Position numbers and translations under genes: made by a program | Origin: Caulobacter sp. SL161 | GTDB lineage: Bacteria > Pseudomonadota > Alphaproteobacteria > Caulobacterales > Caulobacteraceae | DNA: 64,000 nucleotides | Direction of reading: 5' to 3' | Assembly: GCF_026672375.1 (NCBI RefSeq) | Contig: NZ_JAPPRA010000001.1 | Coordinates: forward strand, 1,178,001-1,242,000 | In this document: one piece after another, positions 32,553-41,689 of the stretch | Layout of the letters: each line of letters starts with the position of its first letter | Numbering within the stretch: the stretch's first letter is position 1 | Notes under the pieces: model-generated | Told to the model about the DNA's origin: nothing | The model's input: the letters and a program-made list of their open reading frames with translations, nothing else | Database searches by the model: none

Positions 32553-34544
32553 TTACGTCGCCCAGACCTTGTTGAGAACCTGAGCAGCGAGCGCGGACTT
32601 GTCGTGCGGCAGGAAGCGGCCGTAGTGCGCCGCGATGGTCTCTGGCGTGTCTTGGATCGCGTAGCTCGCCTGCTCATGAGAGCCGGTTTGTTTGAGCACA
32701 TGCGTGGCCAGCACATCGCGCACATTGTGCGGGCCGTGCGGCAAGAGGCCGACAATGGCGCCGCGCTTTGTGTACGGATTGTAGATCCCGTGGCGCTGAA
32801 TGGTGGAGCGCCAAGCGTCATAGAAGCTTGATTGGTTGTACTCCGGCGAGGCGCTTCGCGTGGACATCGTCTTGATGAAGAACGTGCCGGGATCGGCGTG
32901 CCGGCGAAGCAAGACCTTCCGATCTTTCTCGATATAGGTCTCGATCTCGACGTAGAGATCGCCCAGGTCGGGGAGCAAAAGCCGGAAGGGGTTTTTGCGA
33001 AAGAAGGTCGAGCCGGCGTTCTTGAAAGCAGCGGCGGGCACCAAGACCTCCCAAGCCTCATCGCGCGCGCTCCAGCGCAATTCACCGCGCTTCAGCAGCG
33101 CCAGTTGGCGCTCAGGCGTTGGCGTCTCGCCCTTGGGGCGAAACAGCATCTGGCGAAGGTTCTTCTGCCGAAGGCCAAGATGCAGGCCCAGGCGCAGCAT
33201 CAGAAAAGCTCGGGTCGCCTCGGCCGCAGCAACCGCGAACCGCTTGCGATCTGGCCGCCACCGCCGCACCTCTTCGGTGATCTTGCGATACTCCGACAGC
33301 GGACTATCGGCTTCGAGAATGGGCAGGACCGGCTCAAAAGGATCGCGATGGACGCGCGCGACGCGCCGGATCTCGCGCGCTCGAACCAGCGCGTGGCGGT
33401 GCATGGCTTCGCAGAACCCGTCCCAGTCGTCATGCGCGGCTTGGACATCCTGCGGCGTCACCAGGCCCTCGATGGGGCGCAAGTAGTCGGCCAATCTTGG
33501 CGACTGACGCAGCCAACCGGCTTCGCGGCGGGTGAGGCCCGCGCCGAGCGTCACCAGCATCTCACCTTCCCATTGCGTGAAGAAGCCGCGTCGTTGCTCG
33601 CGCCAGTTAAGGTACCAGTCCCAGACCGCCGGCACCGCCAAAAGTGCAAACGTCAGGCTGCGCATCGGCACGCCATGACCATGAACCTCGCTGTCTGGCG
33701 AGGCGGCCAATGCGCCAAAGAGGAGGCCCAGATGTTCGGCCTTTTGCGCGGCCGTTTCCGCATTCCACACACCGCTTCGGCTCCGCCCGCGCGTGGTGAG
33801 GGTCGATGTTTTGAACAGCAAAAGATCCCGCGCTTCGGCGTCGAGACCGGCGGGCGCCGGATGCGTCATCAAGTTCCGCCCGCGTTCGCATTGGCCTGTC
33901 TCCACCAATCTCTCCGCAAGGGGCGTGACGGGCGCGAAGGGCAGGGCGACCGACCCCTCCGAAAAGCGAACGGAAAATCGCTGCTGCACGCTGGCGGCGT
34001 GATAGCGGCGATACTCGGTTGAGCCAGCGATGATGACGCTTCGGACCCAATCGAGCACCTCTTCCTGGCGCACTCTAGTGAGCTGCTCGAAGTCGTCGGG
34101 GAGGTGCCAGGTCAGTCTGCGCCGCTCGGCGACGGGCATGCGCTTCAAGGTTTTGCCGCTAAGTTGCCGGCCAGGATGGGGAAGTTTTGAGCGAAAGTAG
34201 CCGTCGGGAAGGCGATAGCGACGCTCAATGAAGGCCAGCACGCGAAGCCCCTTGGCGCTTCGCGGGGCCAGTACCCCGTTGACCCAGTCATAGAGCGTCC
34301 GGCGATCAACGGTGTCGCCAGTGAGCGCTAAGGCCTTGTGAAGACGGCAGATGTTCTCGCCATGGCGGCGGATATGTAGGGCGAGCGCCTCGTCGAAATC
34401 AGCGGGATCATCCCAGTCCTCCGATAGCGGCTCAGGATGGGTGATGACGGGCTTGGTCTTGTACGGGCCCCGTCGACCTCGGAGCTTGCCCTTGGTCGAG
34501 GAGAACTTCGTCGGCGCGTCGCCGGCGGATTTGAGTTTGGACAT
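32553..34544 (-). CDS. Large HTH-tyrosine recombinase fusion
   Basis: 663 aa, about twice an ordinary integrase. Residues 1-35 are basic; 55-110 look like a Cro/CI-type helix-turn-helix (HIRRHGENICRLHKALAL, RRTLYDWVNGVLAPRS). A long middle part (120-430) has no motif I know. The C-terminal domain is a tyrosine recombinase: Arg459 (LGLRQKN), His606 and Arg609 (HNVRDVLATHV), nucleophile Tyr641 (AAHYGRF). The position of the second catalytic His is occupied by Gln (SYAIQDT). It may be a mobile-element recombinase with its own regulation, or a host-like factor. It is well separated from neighbours. Confidence 0.75.
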   Translation of the reverse strand: MSKLKSAGDAPTKFSSTKGKLRGRRGPYKTKPVITHPEPLSEDWDDPADFDEALALHIRRHGENICRLHKALALTGDTVDRRTLYDWVNGVLAPRSAKGLRVLAFIERRYRLPDGYFRSKLPHPGRQLSGKTLKRMPVAERRRLTWHLPDDFEQLTRVRQEEVLDWVRSVIIAGSTEYRRYHAASVQQRFSVRFSEGSVALPFAPVTPLAERLVETGQCERGRNLMTHPAPAGLDAEARDLLLFKTSTLTTRGRSRSGVWNAETAAQKAEHLGLLFGALAASPDSEVHGHGVPMRSLTFALLAVPAVWDWYLNWREQRRGFFTQWEGEMLVTLGAGLTRREAGWLRQSPRLADYLRPIEGLVTPQDVQAAHDDWDGFCEAMHRHALVRAREIRRVARVHRDPFEPVLPILEADSPLSEYRKITEEVRRWRPDRKRFAVAAAEATRAFLMLRLGLHLGLRQKNLRQMLFRPKGETPTPERQLALLKRGELRWSARDEAWEVLVPAAAFKNAGSTFFRKNPFRLLLPDLGDLYVEIETYIEKDRKVLLRRHADPGTFFIKTMSTRSASPEYNQSSFYDAWRSTIQRHGIYNPYTKRGAIVGLLPHGPHNVRDVLATHVLKQTGSHEQASYAIQDTPETIAAHYGRFLPHDKSALAAQVLNKVWAT

Positions 34545-34659
34545 TTTGGCTTTGAGCGAGCGCGGGACCTGTCGCCCGCTCTGCTCAAGACGAGACGGAA
34601 TGGGGGCGTTGGTAGTGAGGCCCTGGAATTGATCGCTTCACCGCTTTCAGCGGGTGAAA

Positions 34660-34760
34660 GACGCTGCCCTGCAGCCCGGATAACTGGCCAGATGTGGACG
34701 CTTAGACCGCTATTGGGCGCTTATTGGCCGCATATGGACATTTACGATCTGCGCCCTGGC
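34660..34760. repeat. Degenerate intergenic repeat resembling 62130-62300
   Basis: Text such as GGCCGCATATGGACATTTA near 34725-34745 echoes CCGCATATAGTGCGGACATT near 62132-62151, with nearby GGACGCTTAGACCG and TTGGGCGCTTATTGG phrases. These look like old copies of one dispersed non-coding repeat. No gene is supported in 34545-34889. Confidence 0.3.
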
Positions 34761-34889
34761 GCAATGAGCGCGCTTCTCAACGAAGGTTGAGGCCAGATAG
34801 CGCCATGAGCAGACTCTCGAACAGCGCCAGAAACGCGACCTTGGAGCAGCGGTTCGCCGGCTTTCGGTGGTTGCGATGGCTCGGCGATC

Positions 34890-35114
34890 CTAGGCATCCA
34901 GACCTGCCGCATCCGTTTCAGGGTCGTTGGGCATTACCAAACGTGTTTCGCCGGCGGCGCTTTGCCCCTGTATCGTCCAGGGGCGCACGATCAGCACCAT
35001 GAGCGTGAACAAGCTAATGAAAAGCGCGGGAATGAAGACTGGCGAGGCTTTGCCCTCGAAGGCTTGAACAACGCTCGTGAGGACGGCCGTGGCATAACCG
35101 CGCCGAGTAGACAT
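34890..35114 (-). CDS. Small single-pass membrane protein (putative)
   Basis: 74 aa from the ATG at 35114 (MSTRRGYATAVLTSVVQAF). One hydrophobic segment at about 29-49 (VFIPALFISLFTLMVLIVRP), then a polar tail ending ETRLVMPNDPETDAAGLDA. Codon use is protein-like. No family recognised. It lies downstream of nothing obvious on its strand and before the recombinase gene, so its role cannot be inferred. Confidence 0.4.
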   Translation of the reverse strand: MSTRRGYATAVLTSVVQAFEGKASPVFIPALFISLFTLMVLIVRPWTIQGQSAAGETRLVMPNDPETDAAGLDA

Positions 35115-35245
35115 CCGGCCCAGCCCCACTTCTCACCCACACGGGCAGATTGGTGTTGTCATCTTCCTCGTCCATCAGCGCGTTCCTGCAACGCCCTCGA
35201 CGGCGCCGTCGTTCTGGCGGCCGCAAGCGCTGCGCGCCAGCGCGT

Positions 35246-38200
35246 TCACCAGCCCGTTCGCCAAGGAATCTCCTCCAACCGGTCCAGAAGCGCGACCCGA
35301 GCGTCGTCGTAGAACGCGCTGGTCAACTGCGTCATCGGCTGTAGCGATCTGGCGATGACAAGGCCGCACACCCGGGGAGTTTGGGTCGCGCCCAACTGCT
35401 TGCACAGGCCATCGGCGTTTTCCCGCAGGAACGTCACTCGACGCAGGTGGCGCAGCAATGAATCGGGCTTTCCCTTGTTGGTCTTACCCTGATAGCTGGC
35501 CAACCGCCGCGCCACCTCGCCGAGCGTCCGACACAGTTTAAGATCTTTGGCCTCGATGACCCAAACCAGATTGTCGGCGGCGCTATAGGCTAGGACATCG
35601 ACGTCACCCAGACGAACGAGTTCGTCGCTTTGCTTGCGCTCCAGGCACCAACTCATGCCCCGACCAACCCAGGTCTGCAGACCTTGCGTGGCGACGGCGT
35701 CGGCGGCGGCCTGATTGAACTCCACCCCGGTCTGAGCGCCCTGGCGGCTGGAGAACTGTAGCATCGTATCGCTGGACCAGAACCCGCTTTGCAACGTGCC
35801 GCCGAGCGCGCCATCCATATTGTGGACGAGAGCCCGCTCGATCACGGCCGGGGCCAGGACGAGAAGCGGATCCTCCTCCGCCGACAGGGCTAAGATCGGG
35901 CGGCCGATCAACGAGCGCGGCCGGTCAAACTTCGAGACATCATAGTCCCCTGCACGACCGCCAGGCGGGATGTCCGACCAGCCGTTTCGCGCCGGCAAGG
36001 TTAGGCGGTTGATGAGCGGCTCAAGCGTCGCGCTTGCTAAAATCTCGTCCCTCGCACGCGCGTCCAGCAGAACACTGCGCCGCAGGGCGATCACATCCAC
36101 GCCCTGGTTCATTGCCAGCACAGCCGCGCCCATCGCAAATTCGCGAAGAACGACATGGGGAACACCGTACTCCGCCTCCAGCGCCGCATGTAGCGCCTCA
36201 TCGAGAGGCTCTGTGCGGCTTTGGCGAGCCCCGGATCGATCGTAGTTTTGATCTGCCGCCGTGCGGTCAACGGCGTGGAGCTGAACCACGGCGGCTTTCA
36301 GAGTTATGTCCGAAAAGCGATGATCCGACTGCAAGTCGCCAGACGGGCTGATCCTCAGCACGGGATTCTGATGCCCGGCGATCAGGGCTGGAAGCATGTC
36401 GGCGACGTGGAAGAGCGCCATCGCCTTGGCCTGCAGCTCCTCCATATCCATGTGGCCGACCGTCAGACCGCCAGAGAGCGCCCCATCTGCTTGCGCAAAC
36501 TCGGCAATGATCGCGCTACTGCGAATGACGCTGTTGACCTGCTTCTTCTGCTCCAAGCTGTAGCGCAGGTCCTGCTCGACGCCGTGGATGGCGCGCATGG
36601 CCCGCGCCGACGTTTCCCAGGTGCGCATCTCCATCAACGCGGCCTGCTGAGCCCGAAGCGCGGCGACAACCAGACCCTGCCGGTCGAAGCCAGCCACCAT
36701 GGCGCGTAAGTCGGCGATGTCTTGATCGATGCATCTGCGGACAAGCGCCACGCAGTCGTCAACGCCGCGGATTTCACGCGGCGCATCGCGAGGCCGGACT
36801 TTCCAAACCGAGCCATACTTCTCCGCCGACATGGCGGTGTAGGACAGGCGCCTCAGAGGCTGGATTACGCCCTTAGCGCCAAGCGCGTCGATCACCCGCT
36901 CAACGAGGCTGGCGTGACCGTGCCGCACGGCCGGTGGCGCAAAGTCGCGAACGAGTTCGAGCGCGACCTCGCGTGTGAGATCTTGACCAGCGCTGATAGC
37001 GGCCGCTTCCATCAGCCCGGCGGCGAGTGCGATCTCAGATGAGTTCTCAGCTCTGAGTGCGCCGACATGCCAATCTTGGCCCAGGTGCAGGCGCACGACG
37101 CCGTTGTCCTCAGACCAGACTTGCACCGCCGCATCGATCTGGTCGTCAGAAACAGCCGTGCCCACCTCGGTCGGTTGTGGATCCACCGATAGAGCCAGAT
37201 CCACCATCGGAAAGGACGAGCCTGACCATTGCGCCCAGGCCGGCAGCACGTGTCGCCACCATTGCAGCGCCGTGCTCCAAGTCTGATAGACCGTCTCATG
37301 ATCGGCGCCGCCAATGGCCTCCACCCAGGCGACGCCGGTTGGATCAACGGTCGCGCCGATCAGCCGCCGGCGTCGCACGGCGTCGACGGACGCATAGATC
37401 GGTTCGAAGTCTCCCGAGAACGGCGCTCGTTCCAACCGCGACATCGGCCCCCAGCCAAACCGCGGATGCGGCAAAGCTCTGCGTCCCCACGCCCGGAAAG
37501 CCTCGGCGCGGATCTTGGCCTGGTCGAGGAGGCCAAACTGGAGGTTCATCGGAGGCTCCAGTGCATGGCGCTGTGGCAGGAGATCGTGATCATTCTCACG
37601 CCAATAGGCGTGCAGATTTAGCCAGGTCCCCGGGTGATGAAGCTCAAAGCCGTCGGCCGCCAGCTGGCGACGGAGCTTGTCCAGCCGCCAAATGTCCTCC
37701 AGCTTGCCGGCTTCGCCGAGCGCCAGGATGCAGGCGTCACTGGCTTCCAGAAGGATCACCGGCCAGTCGTCATACCGCTCAAGAAGCTCGATGGGCATAC
37801 TGCGCGACGCGCCCCAGCTGCCAGCGAGCCAGAGGGTAAATCCTTCGCGAAATCCCTCGACGCCTTGGGCCCCTTCTCGGGCCTCAGTCACCGAGCGAGC
37901 GAAGGCTGCTTCGAGCTCGGCCGAGCAGGGCCGTTCGCTGCCAAAGCCGCGCTCAGGCCAATCGTCGAAGCCGTCAACCGTCGCGAGCACGTGGCAAAGA
38001 CGTCCGGCCGACAGCTCAATGACATAGTCCGCAGCCGGTTGATCACCGAGCTTGGCAAGTGGAGGCCTGCTCTCCTCCAAGAAACCGCACTCGCTTAGCC
38101 GGTTATGTTGGATCGCGAGCATGCTCACCGCCATAGGCGCCTGTAGCTGTTGCTCCACCACAGCGTCGATCAAGCAAGCTCGCACAGCGGTCGAGATCGC

Positions 38201-39034
38201 CCCGGGCGAAAGCACGATCCAATCGGATCCAATTCGCCAAAGGGGCTTACGTTCGAGTGGCGACATGCCGATCGCTGCCGTCGCGAGCCGCTCCTTGTCA
38301 TCTTCTGTGAGCCGGAATGGCTCCAACAGGGCGGCGTCGACGTGTAGCGCCTGGAGATCCTCGACGGTGAAGACGACGCGTGAAGCCAGTTGGCCAAGAA
38401 CGGGATCAGCCGGCACATTGATCCTGGCGACGGCCGCATCGGGCCCTAGGGCCCAGAGCTCGTCTCCTGTCCGGTCAACGAGCGCGTCGCTCAGCTTCAG
38501 CAGCGCCAGCGCCCTTCCCATCGGTTCGGCCAACGAAGGCTCGTCAAGCCGCTCGACACCCGAGACGATCAGATCGGTGAAAGCGGCGGATTGATCGTAG
38601 ATGCCCGCTACAAACCGGAACTCTCCGTGGCGCGTGACCACCTGGCCAATGAACGGCTGCTCGAGCGGGTCTTCCTGGGCGTCGATCCGCAGCTGCGCGA
38701 AGTCCTGGTTCAGCAGCCGATCCAGCGCAGCGCGATCCATCACTCGATCCCCGGCCGCCGAAGCGGCAAGGATGCGAAGCGCCCAGTCCAGGCGTACTTG
38801 ATGAGCATGGAAGGCTCGCTCGGTCGCAAGCCCCGCGATCAGCGCCGCGCTTGAGGCGAAGTCGCGGTTCTTCATCCGGCTGGCCAGGCGGGGGAGCTTG
38901 GCGATGGCGCTCGCCGGTGTCGCCGGAGGGCCGCGTTCGGCCATAAACGCTTCGAAATCGATCGGTGACCGCGCCCTTTGCACGACGCCTCCATTGGCCT
39001 CAGAGCTTCCTTGGTAAGCAGCGCCGAGCCGCAC
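35246..39034 (-). CDS. Giant protein (1262 aa) with C-terminal PD-(D/E)XK nuclease domain
   Basis: No signal peptide or membrane segment. Most of the chain (residues 1-1100) is helical and unrecognised, with no visible P-loop. The C-terminal part has the restriction-endonuclease-like core: VRLGDVDVLAYS (Asp1146, Asp1144 nearby) and LVWVIEAKDLK with Glu1161 and Lys1163, followed by a long helix, as in Mrr/NERD-type nucleases. Large proteins of this build, with an unknown sensor part plus a nuclease, are frequent in defence islands. Start choice is uncertain: ATGs for MAERGPP or MKNRDF lie within the first 60 codons. It stands alone on its strand between recombinase genes and the integrase pseudogene. 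Confidence 0.65.
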   Translation of the reverse strand: MRLGAAYQGSSEANGGVVQRARSPIDFEAFMAERGPPATPASAIAKLPRLASRMKNRDFASSAALIAGLATERAFHAHQVRLDWALRILAASAAGDRVMDRAALDRLLNQDFAQLRIDAQEDPLEQPFIGQVVTRHGEFRFVAGIYDQSAAFTDLIVSGVERLDEPSLAEPMGRALALLKLSDALVDRTGDELWALGPDAAVARINVPADPVLGQLASRVVFTVEDLQALHVDAALLEPFRLTEDDKERLATAAIGMSPLERKPLWRIGSDWIVLSPGAISTAVRACLIDAVVEQQLQAPMAVSMLAIQHNRLSECGFLEESRPPLAKLGDQPAADYVIELSAGRLCHVLATVDGFDDWPERGFGSERPCSAELEAAFARSVTEAREGAQGVEGFREGFTLWLAGSWGASRSMPIELLERYDDWPVILLEASDACILALGEAGKLEDIWRLDKLRRQLAADGFELHHPGTWLNLHAYWRENDHDLLPQRHALEPPMNLQFGLLDQAKIRAEAFRAWGRRALPHPRFGWGPMSRLERAPFSGDFEPIYASVDAVRRRRLIGATVDPTGVAWVEAIGGADHETVYQTWSTALQWWRHVLPAWAQWSGSSFPMVDLALSVDPQPTEVGTAVSDDQIDAAVQVWSEDNGVVRLHLGQDWHVGALRAENSSEIALAAGLMEAAAISAGQDLTREVALELVRDFAPPAVRHGHASLVERVIDALGAKGVIQPLRRLSYTAMSAEKYGSVWKVRPRDAPREIRGVDDCVALVRRCIDQDIADLRAMVAGFDRQGLVVAALRAQQAALMEMRTWETSARAMRAIHGVEQDLRYSLEQKKQVNSVIRSSAIIAEFAQADGALSGGLTVGHMDMEELQAKAMALFHVADMLPALIAGHQNPVLRISPSGDLQSDHRFSDITLKAAVVQLHAVDRTAADQNYDRSGARQSRTEPLDEALHAALEAEYGVPHVVLREFAMGAAVLAMNQGVDVIALRRSVLLDARARDEILASATLEPLINRLTLPARNGWSDIPPGGRAGDYDVSKFDRPRSLIGRPILALSAEEDPLLVLAPAVIERALVHNMDGALGGTLQSGFWSSDTMLQFSSRQGAQTGVEFNQAAADAVATQGLQTWVGRGMSWCLERKQSDELVRLGDVDVLAYSAADNLVWVIEAKDLKLCRTLGEVARRLASYQGKTNKGKPDSLLRHLRRVTFLRENADGLCKQLGATQTPRVCGLVIARSLQPMTQLTSAFYDDARVALLDRLEEIPWRTGW

Positions 39035-39429
39035 TTGCCCGCCAACGCGATGAGACCTCCGAGCCCTGCCGGATTCGGTCGTACGATGAACAGTTCACGT
39101 TTTGCGACCTGTGGTCTAGCTTTTCGCTTGACCACTAAGCCTCACCAACCAGCGTCGCCTTCCCCTCCCCCGATGGCTGCGGCTTCGATGTATCTTAACG
39201 CACGAAAGTTGGCCGGTTTGCCACTTCCGCACCACTGATGAACCGATTTCGCTGCTCGTAGAACGCAGCACGCTCTCGGGTATCTTGGTGCGCCGAGAGA
39301 CCGATCCTGACGCTTTCCCCGATCCGACTAATTTCGCGATCGGAGTGGCCAATCCAGAGCGGCCCTGGTTCGCAGAGATCGAGTCCATCGGCCCGACCCT
39401 CGATTCGTAGCGCTTCGGCAAGGTGCCCA

Positions 39430-39818
39430 TGACCCCACGTCAGTTTCTGCACAATTTTGGTTCCACGGTTCTGCTGCATGATCTCGATCCCATCGAGCGG
39501 CTCCAAGGCAATGACCTGCGCCAGACCTACCGCACCTTCGTCAGGTCGCGGGTGGGTCGGAGATCGACCTGCACCTCCTGATGAAGCACAGCCTGCGGCG
39601 TGAACGCCGGCTACATCACTCGGGCCAAGCTGATCAGCCGCCACCTGCAGACCGTCCAGGAGAAGCTCACCCAGACGGTCCTGGAGGGCACCAAGCTTGA
39701 CGCCCGGCGCCGACCCAACTTGTCCTCGCGCCTTATCGGTCACCTTCGCCCCGAGGCATCCGGTCCCCGCCCGCCAAGCTCGCGCCGTTCACCACCCAAA
39801 ACCGCCCCCTACGCTTAG
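39430..39818 (+). pseudogene. Integrase C-terminal remnant with two frameshifts
   Basis: Three plus-strand pieces in different frames join into a typical tyrosine-integrase tail: RLQGNDLRQTYRTFVRS (catalytic Arg/box II region), then EIDLHLLMKHSL, then GVNAGYITRAKLISRHLQTV and QEKLTQTVLEG. The order and phrases (NDLRQTYRT, HLLMNHSL, GVNAGYITR) are those of one integrase subfamily. Frames change near 39546 and 39596. The N-terminal two thirds is missing. From 39035 to 39429 another plus-strand open tail (ending IESIGPTLDS at 39410) has no start and may be a second remnant. Confidence 0.8.
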
Positions 39819-39874
39819 ATCGCAAGGTACAGCTTAACCAAAAAGCAATTCCAGATTGTGCTCCTTGTCGTGAG

Positions 39875-40237
39875 GTGCTTAACAAGAATGGGATGCAGAT
39901 CGTGCTCAGCTGGACCGGACCAGATAGCTACGGAATCCTCTCCGCACAGGGGACCAAACGGTTGGCCTTCAGTCACGACGGTCGAGCGCTGGAAGTGAGA
40001 GCTGTCCATCTCGATGGCACAGGCGAATGGCTACTGGCGATTAAGGAGGGCGACCGGTTCGTCGCCCCGCGCGCCATCACCACCGTTTCAGATCAGAAGA
40101 TTTTCGACGCGCGCCAGCAGGGCGGCCTGTACGCAGATCTTCTGGAGACGCTGATGACCTCCGAGCACGACGCCGTCATCGCCGGCGCGGTCGTGTTGCT
40201 CGACTTTGACCAGGCCCCGGACCGGCTGGCGGTCTGA
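39875..40237 (+). CDS. Hypothetical protein, first gene of a three-gene cassette
   Basis: 120 aa from the GTG at 39875; an ATG at 39893 is an alternative. The product (MQIVLSWTGPDSYGILS, VHLDGTGEWLLAIKEGD, DFDQAPDRLAV) is acidic with likely beta strands and no motif I recognise. It ends two bases before the ApeA-like gene and is clearly in one operon with it. A small partner or regulator of the larger proteins is a reasonable guess. Confidence 0.6.
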   Translation: MLNKNGMQIVLSWTGPDSYGILSAQGTKRLAFSHDGRALEVRAVHLDGTGEWLLAIKEGDRFVAPRAITTVSDQKIFDARQQGGLYADLLETLMTSEHDAVIAGAVVLLDFDQAPDRLAV

Positions 40238-40239
40238 GG

Positions 40240-41634
40240 ATGACGAATTCAGCAGGCCTCGGCGCTCTCTTTATCCATCCGCATGGCGACTACTCCGGAA
40301 ACTTGCTCTGGCCAGGTGAATTGCCGCCTTCGTTGATGTCGACGCTCTCCAGCGCACTCGAAGAGGTCCGGGCGCGTGGCTATTTCGCCAGCGCCTTCCT
40401 GAAAGGCGATGGCGTGACCTTCAACGGATTGGCTGGCCATCCGTACGATCCTGACCGCGCGCTCGCAGACTTCACCGCGTGCTTCGGATTTCTTGACCTG
40501 GAAGTCGCCACCGACGACGAGAGCACTCAAAGCGTCTTGGCCCGCCTTTCAGGCGATCGCGTGGTGACGCTTCGCTACCTCGCGCCGGCCGACGGTCTGC
40601 AGCTGGAGGCGCCGCTCACGCTTGGCAAGACGAAGATCCACCCACCGGTCGATGGCGAGGACTACCGACTTTCCGACCACCCTTGGCGAGCGCTCTGCGA
40701 TGTTCCCGGCGCGGACGTCGATCCGAACTGGACGCCCAGCGCAAATGCGCGGGGATCGACCGCTCTGCTGGCCTATCCGCTGATCGAGCGATCGATCCAG
40801 GCGCCGCTGAGACTCGTCTACGAGGCCAAGCGTTCGCAAGACGCCCAGTCGCCCCTGTTGCGATTGATCATGGAGGACGCCGATCGCGCCCTCGATCCTG
40901 TCCGCTTCAATCTCTGCAGCTTCCGGCGCCTGGCCTATCTCCCTGCCAGGCCTGGGTGGCGAGGCGACGTCGCCAGCATCCATGTCATCCCTGAAACGCG
41001 CGCGTTCGAGGAATGGCTTCTGCAAGGCAAGCCCTACGTGCTGCGGGTCGCCAATACCTGGCTGGGCCTGGAGGTGGACGCGAGCGTGGAGTCATCGGCT
41101 CTTGCTCTAGTCGACCTGGTCGACAGCGCCGACCAGGACGAGATGACGCTCGCGCTGAAGGCAGCGCTACGCGCCTTCAACCAGGCGCTCTACATCGTCG
41201 AACTCGAGGCCGCGTTTCTGCATCTGGTCTATGCGCTGGACGCCTTGTGCGAGCCTGGGAAGCTGACCGGCGATCGCCATCGCCTTTGGATTTCCGCGTT
41301 CGCCTCTCACGGCGACGCGGCCAGGTTCGCTCAGGTCCTGGCCGACTTCGATCGCCTCTACAGCGTGCGCAACCGGATCGTCCACCAAGGGCAAACCTTT
41401 GCGAGCCTTGGACTGGTTGGCGAGGTTGAATGTCAGGCGATTCATAACCTCTTCGGCGCGGTCCTGAACGTGTTCCTGCGCCGACGCTTGGCCACGCACC
41501 GCCAGGCGATGATCTTTGCCTTCGGCCTCTTGACCTCGCCCGCTTTCCAGCCAGCTCTCTCTGCTCTGGGGCCGAAGCAATTCAATCTGCCGCTGGCTGC
41601 AGACAAGCCCTTCACCAAGCACATGCAGCCGTAG
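40240..41634 (+). CDS. ApeA-like HEPN protein, putative anti-phage RNase
   Basis: 464 aa. The N-terminal ~300 residues are unrecognised (starts ALFIHPHGDYSGNLLWPGEL). The C-terminal helical part has FLHLVYALDALC and FDRLYSVRNRIVHQG; Arg377-Asn-x3-His382 is a canonical HEPN RNase motif in the context seen in ApeA-like HEPN domains. ApeA proteins are known single-gene anti-phage proteins, and HEPN effectors usually cut RNA. Two bases separate it from the 120-aa gene and 55 from the STAND-type gene downstream, so this copy is probably part of a larger cassette. The ApeA link rests only on the HEPN part. Confidence 0.65.
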   Translation: MTNSAGLGALFIHPHGDYSGNLLWPGELPPSLMSTLSSALEEVRARGYFASAFLKGDGVTFNGLAGHPYDPDRALADFTACFGFLDLEVATDDESTQSVLARLSGDRVVTLRYLAPADGLQLEAPLTLGKTKIHPPVDGEDYRLSDHPWRALCDVPGADVDPNWTPSANARGSTALLAYPLIERSIQAPLRLVYEAKRSQDAQSPLLRLIMEDADRALDPVRFNLCSFRRLAYLPARPGWRGDVASIHVIPETRAFEEWLLQGKPYVLRVANTWLGLEVDASVESSALALVDLVDSADQDEMTLALKAALRAFNQALYIVELEAAFLHLVYALDALCEPGKLTGDRHRLWISAFASHGDAARFAQVLADFDRLYSVRNRIVHQGQTFASLGLVGEVECQAIHNLFGAVLNVFLRRRLATHRQAMIFAFGLLTSPAFQPALSALGPKQFNLPLAADKPFTKHMQP

Positions 41635-41689
41635 GCCATCCGGGGCCTCTTAGCCTTTGCGGGCTCATGAGGCTGTCATAGGTTTCGAC

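Noticed and set aside
32285..33085. 266-codon minus frame downstream of the recombinase
   Set aside because: It overlaps the recombinase gene in another frame and its own tail is low-complexity.
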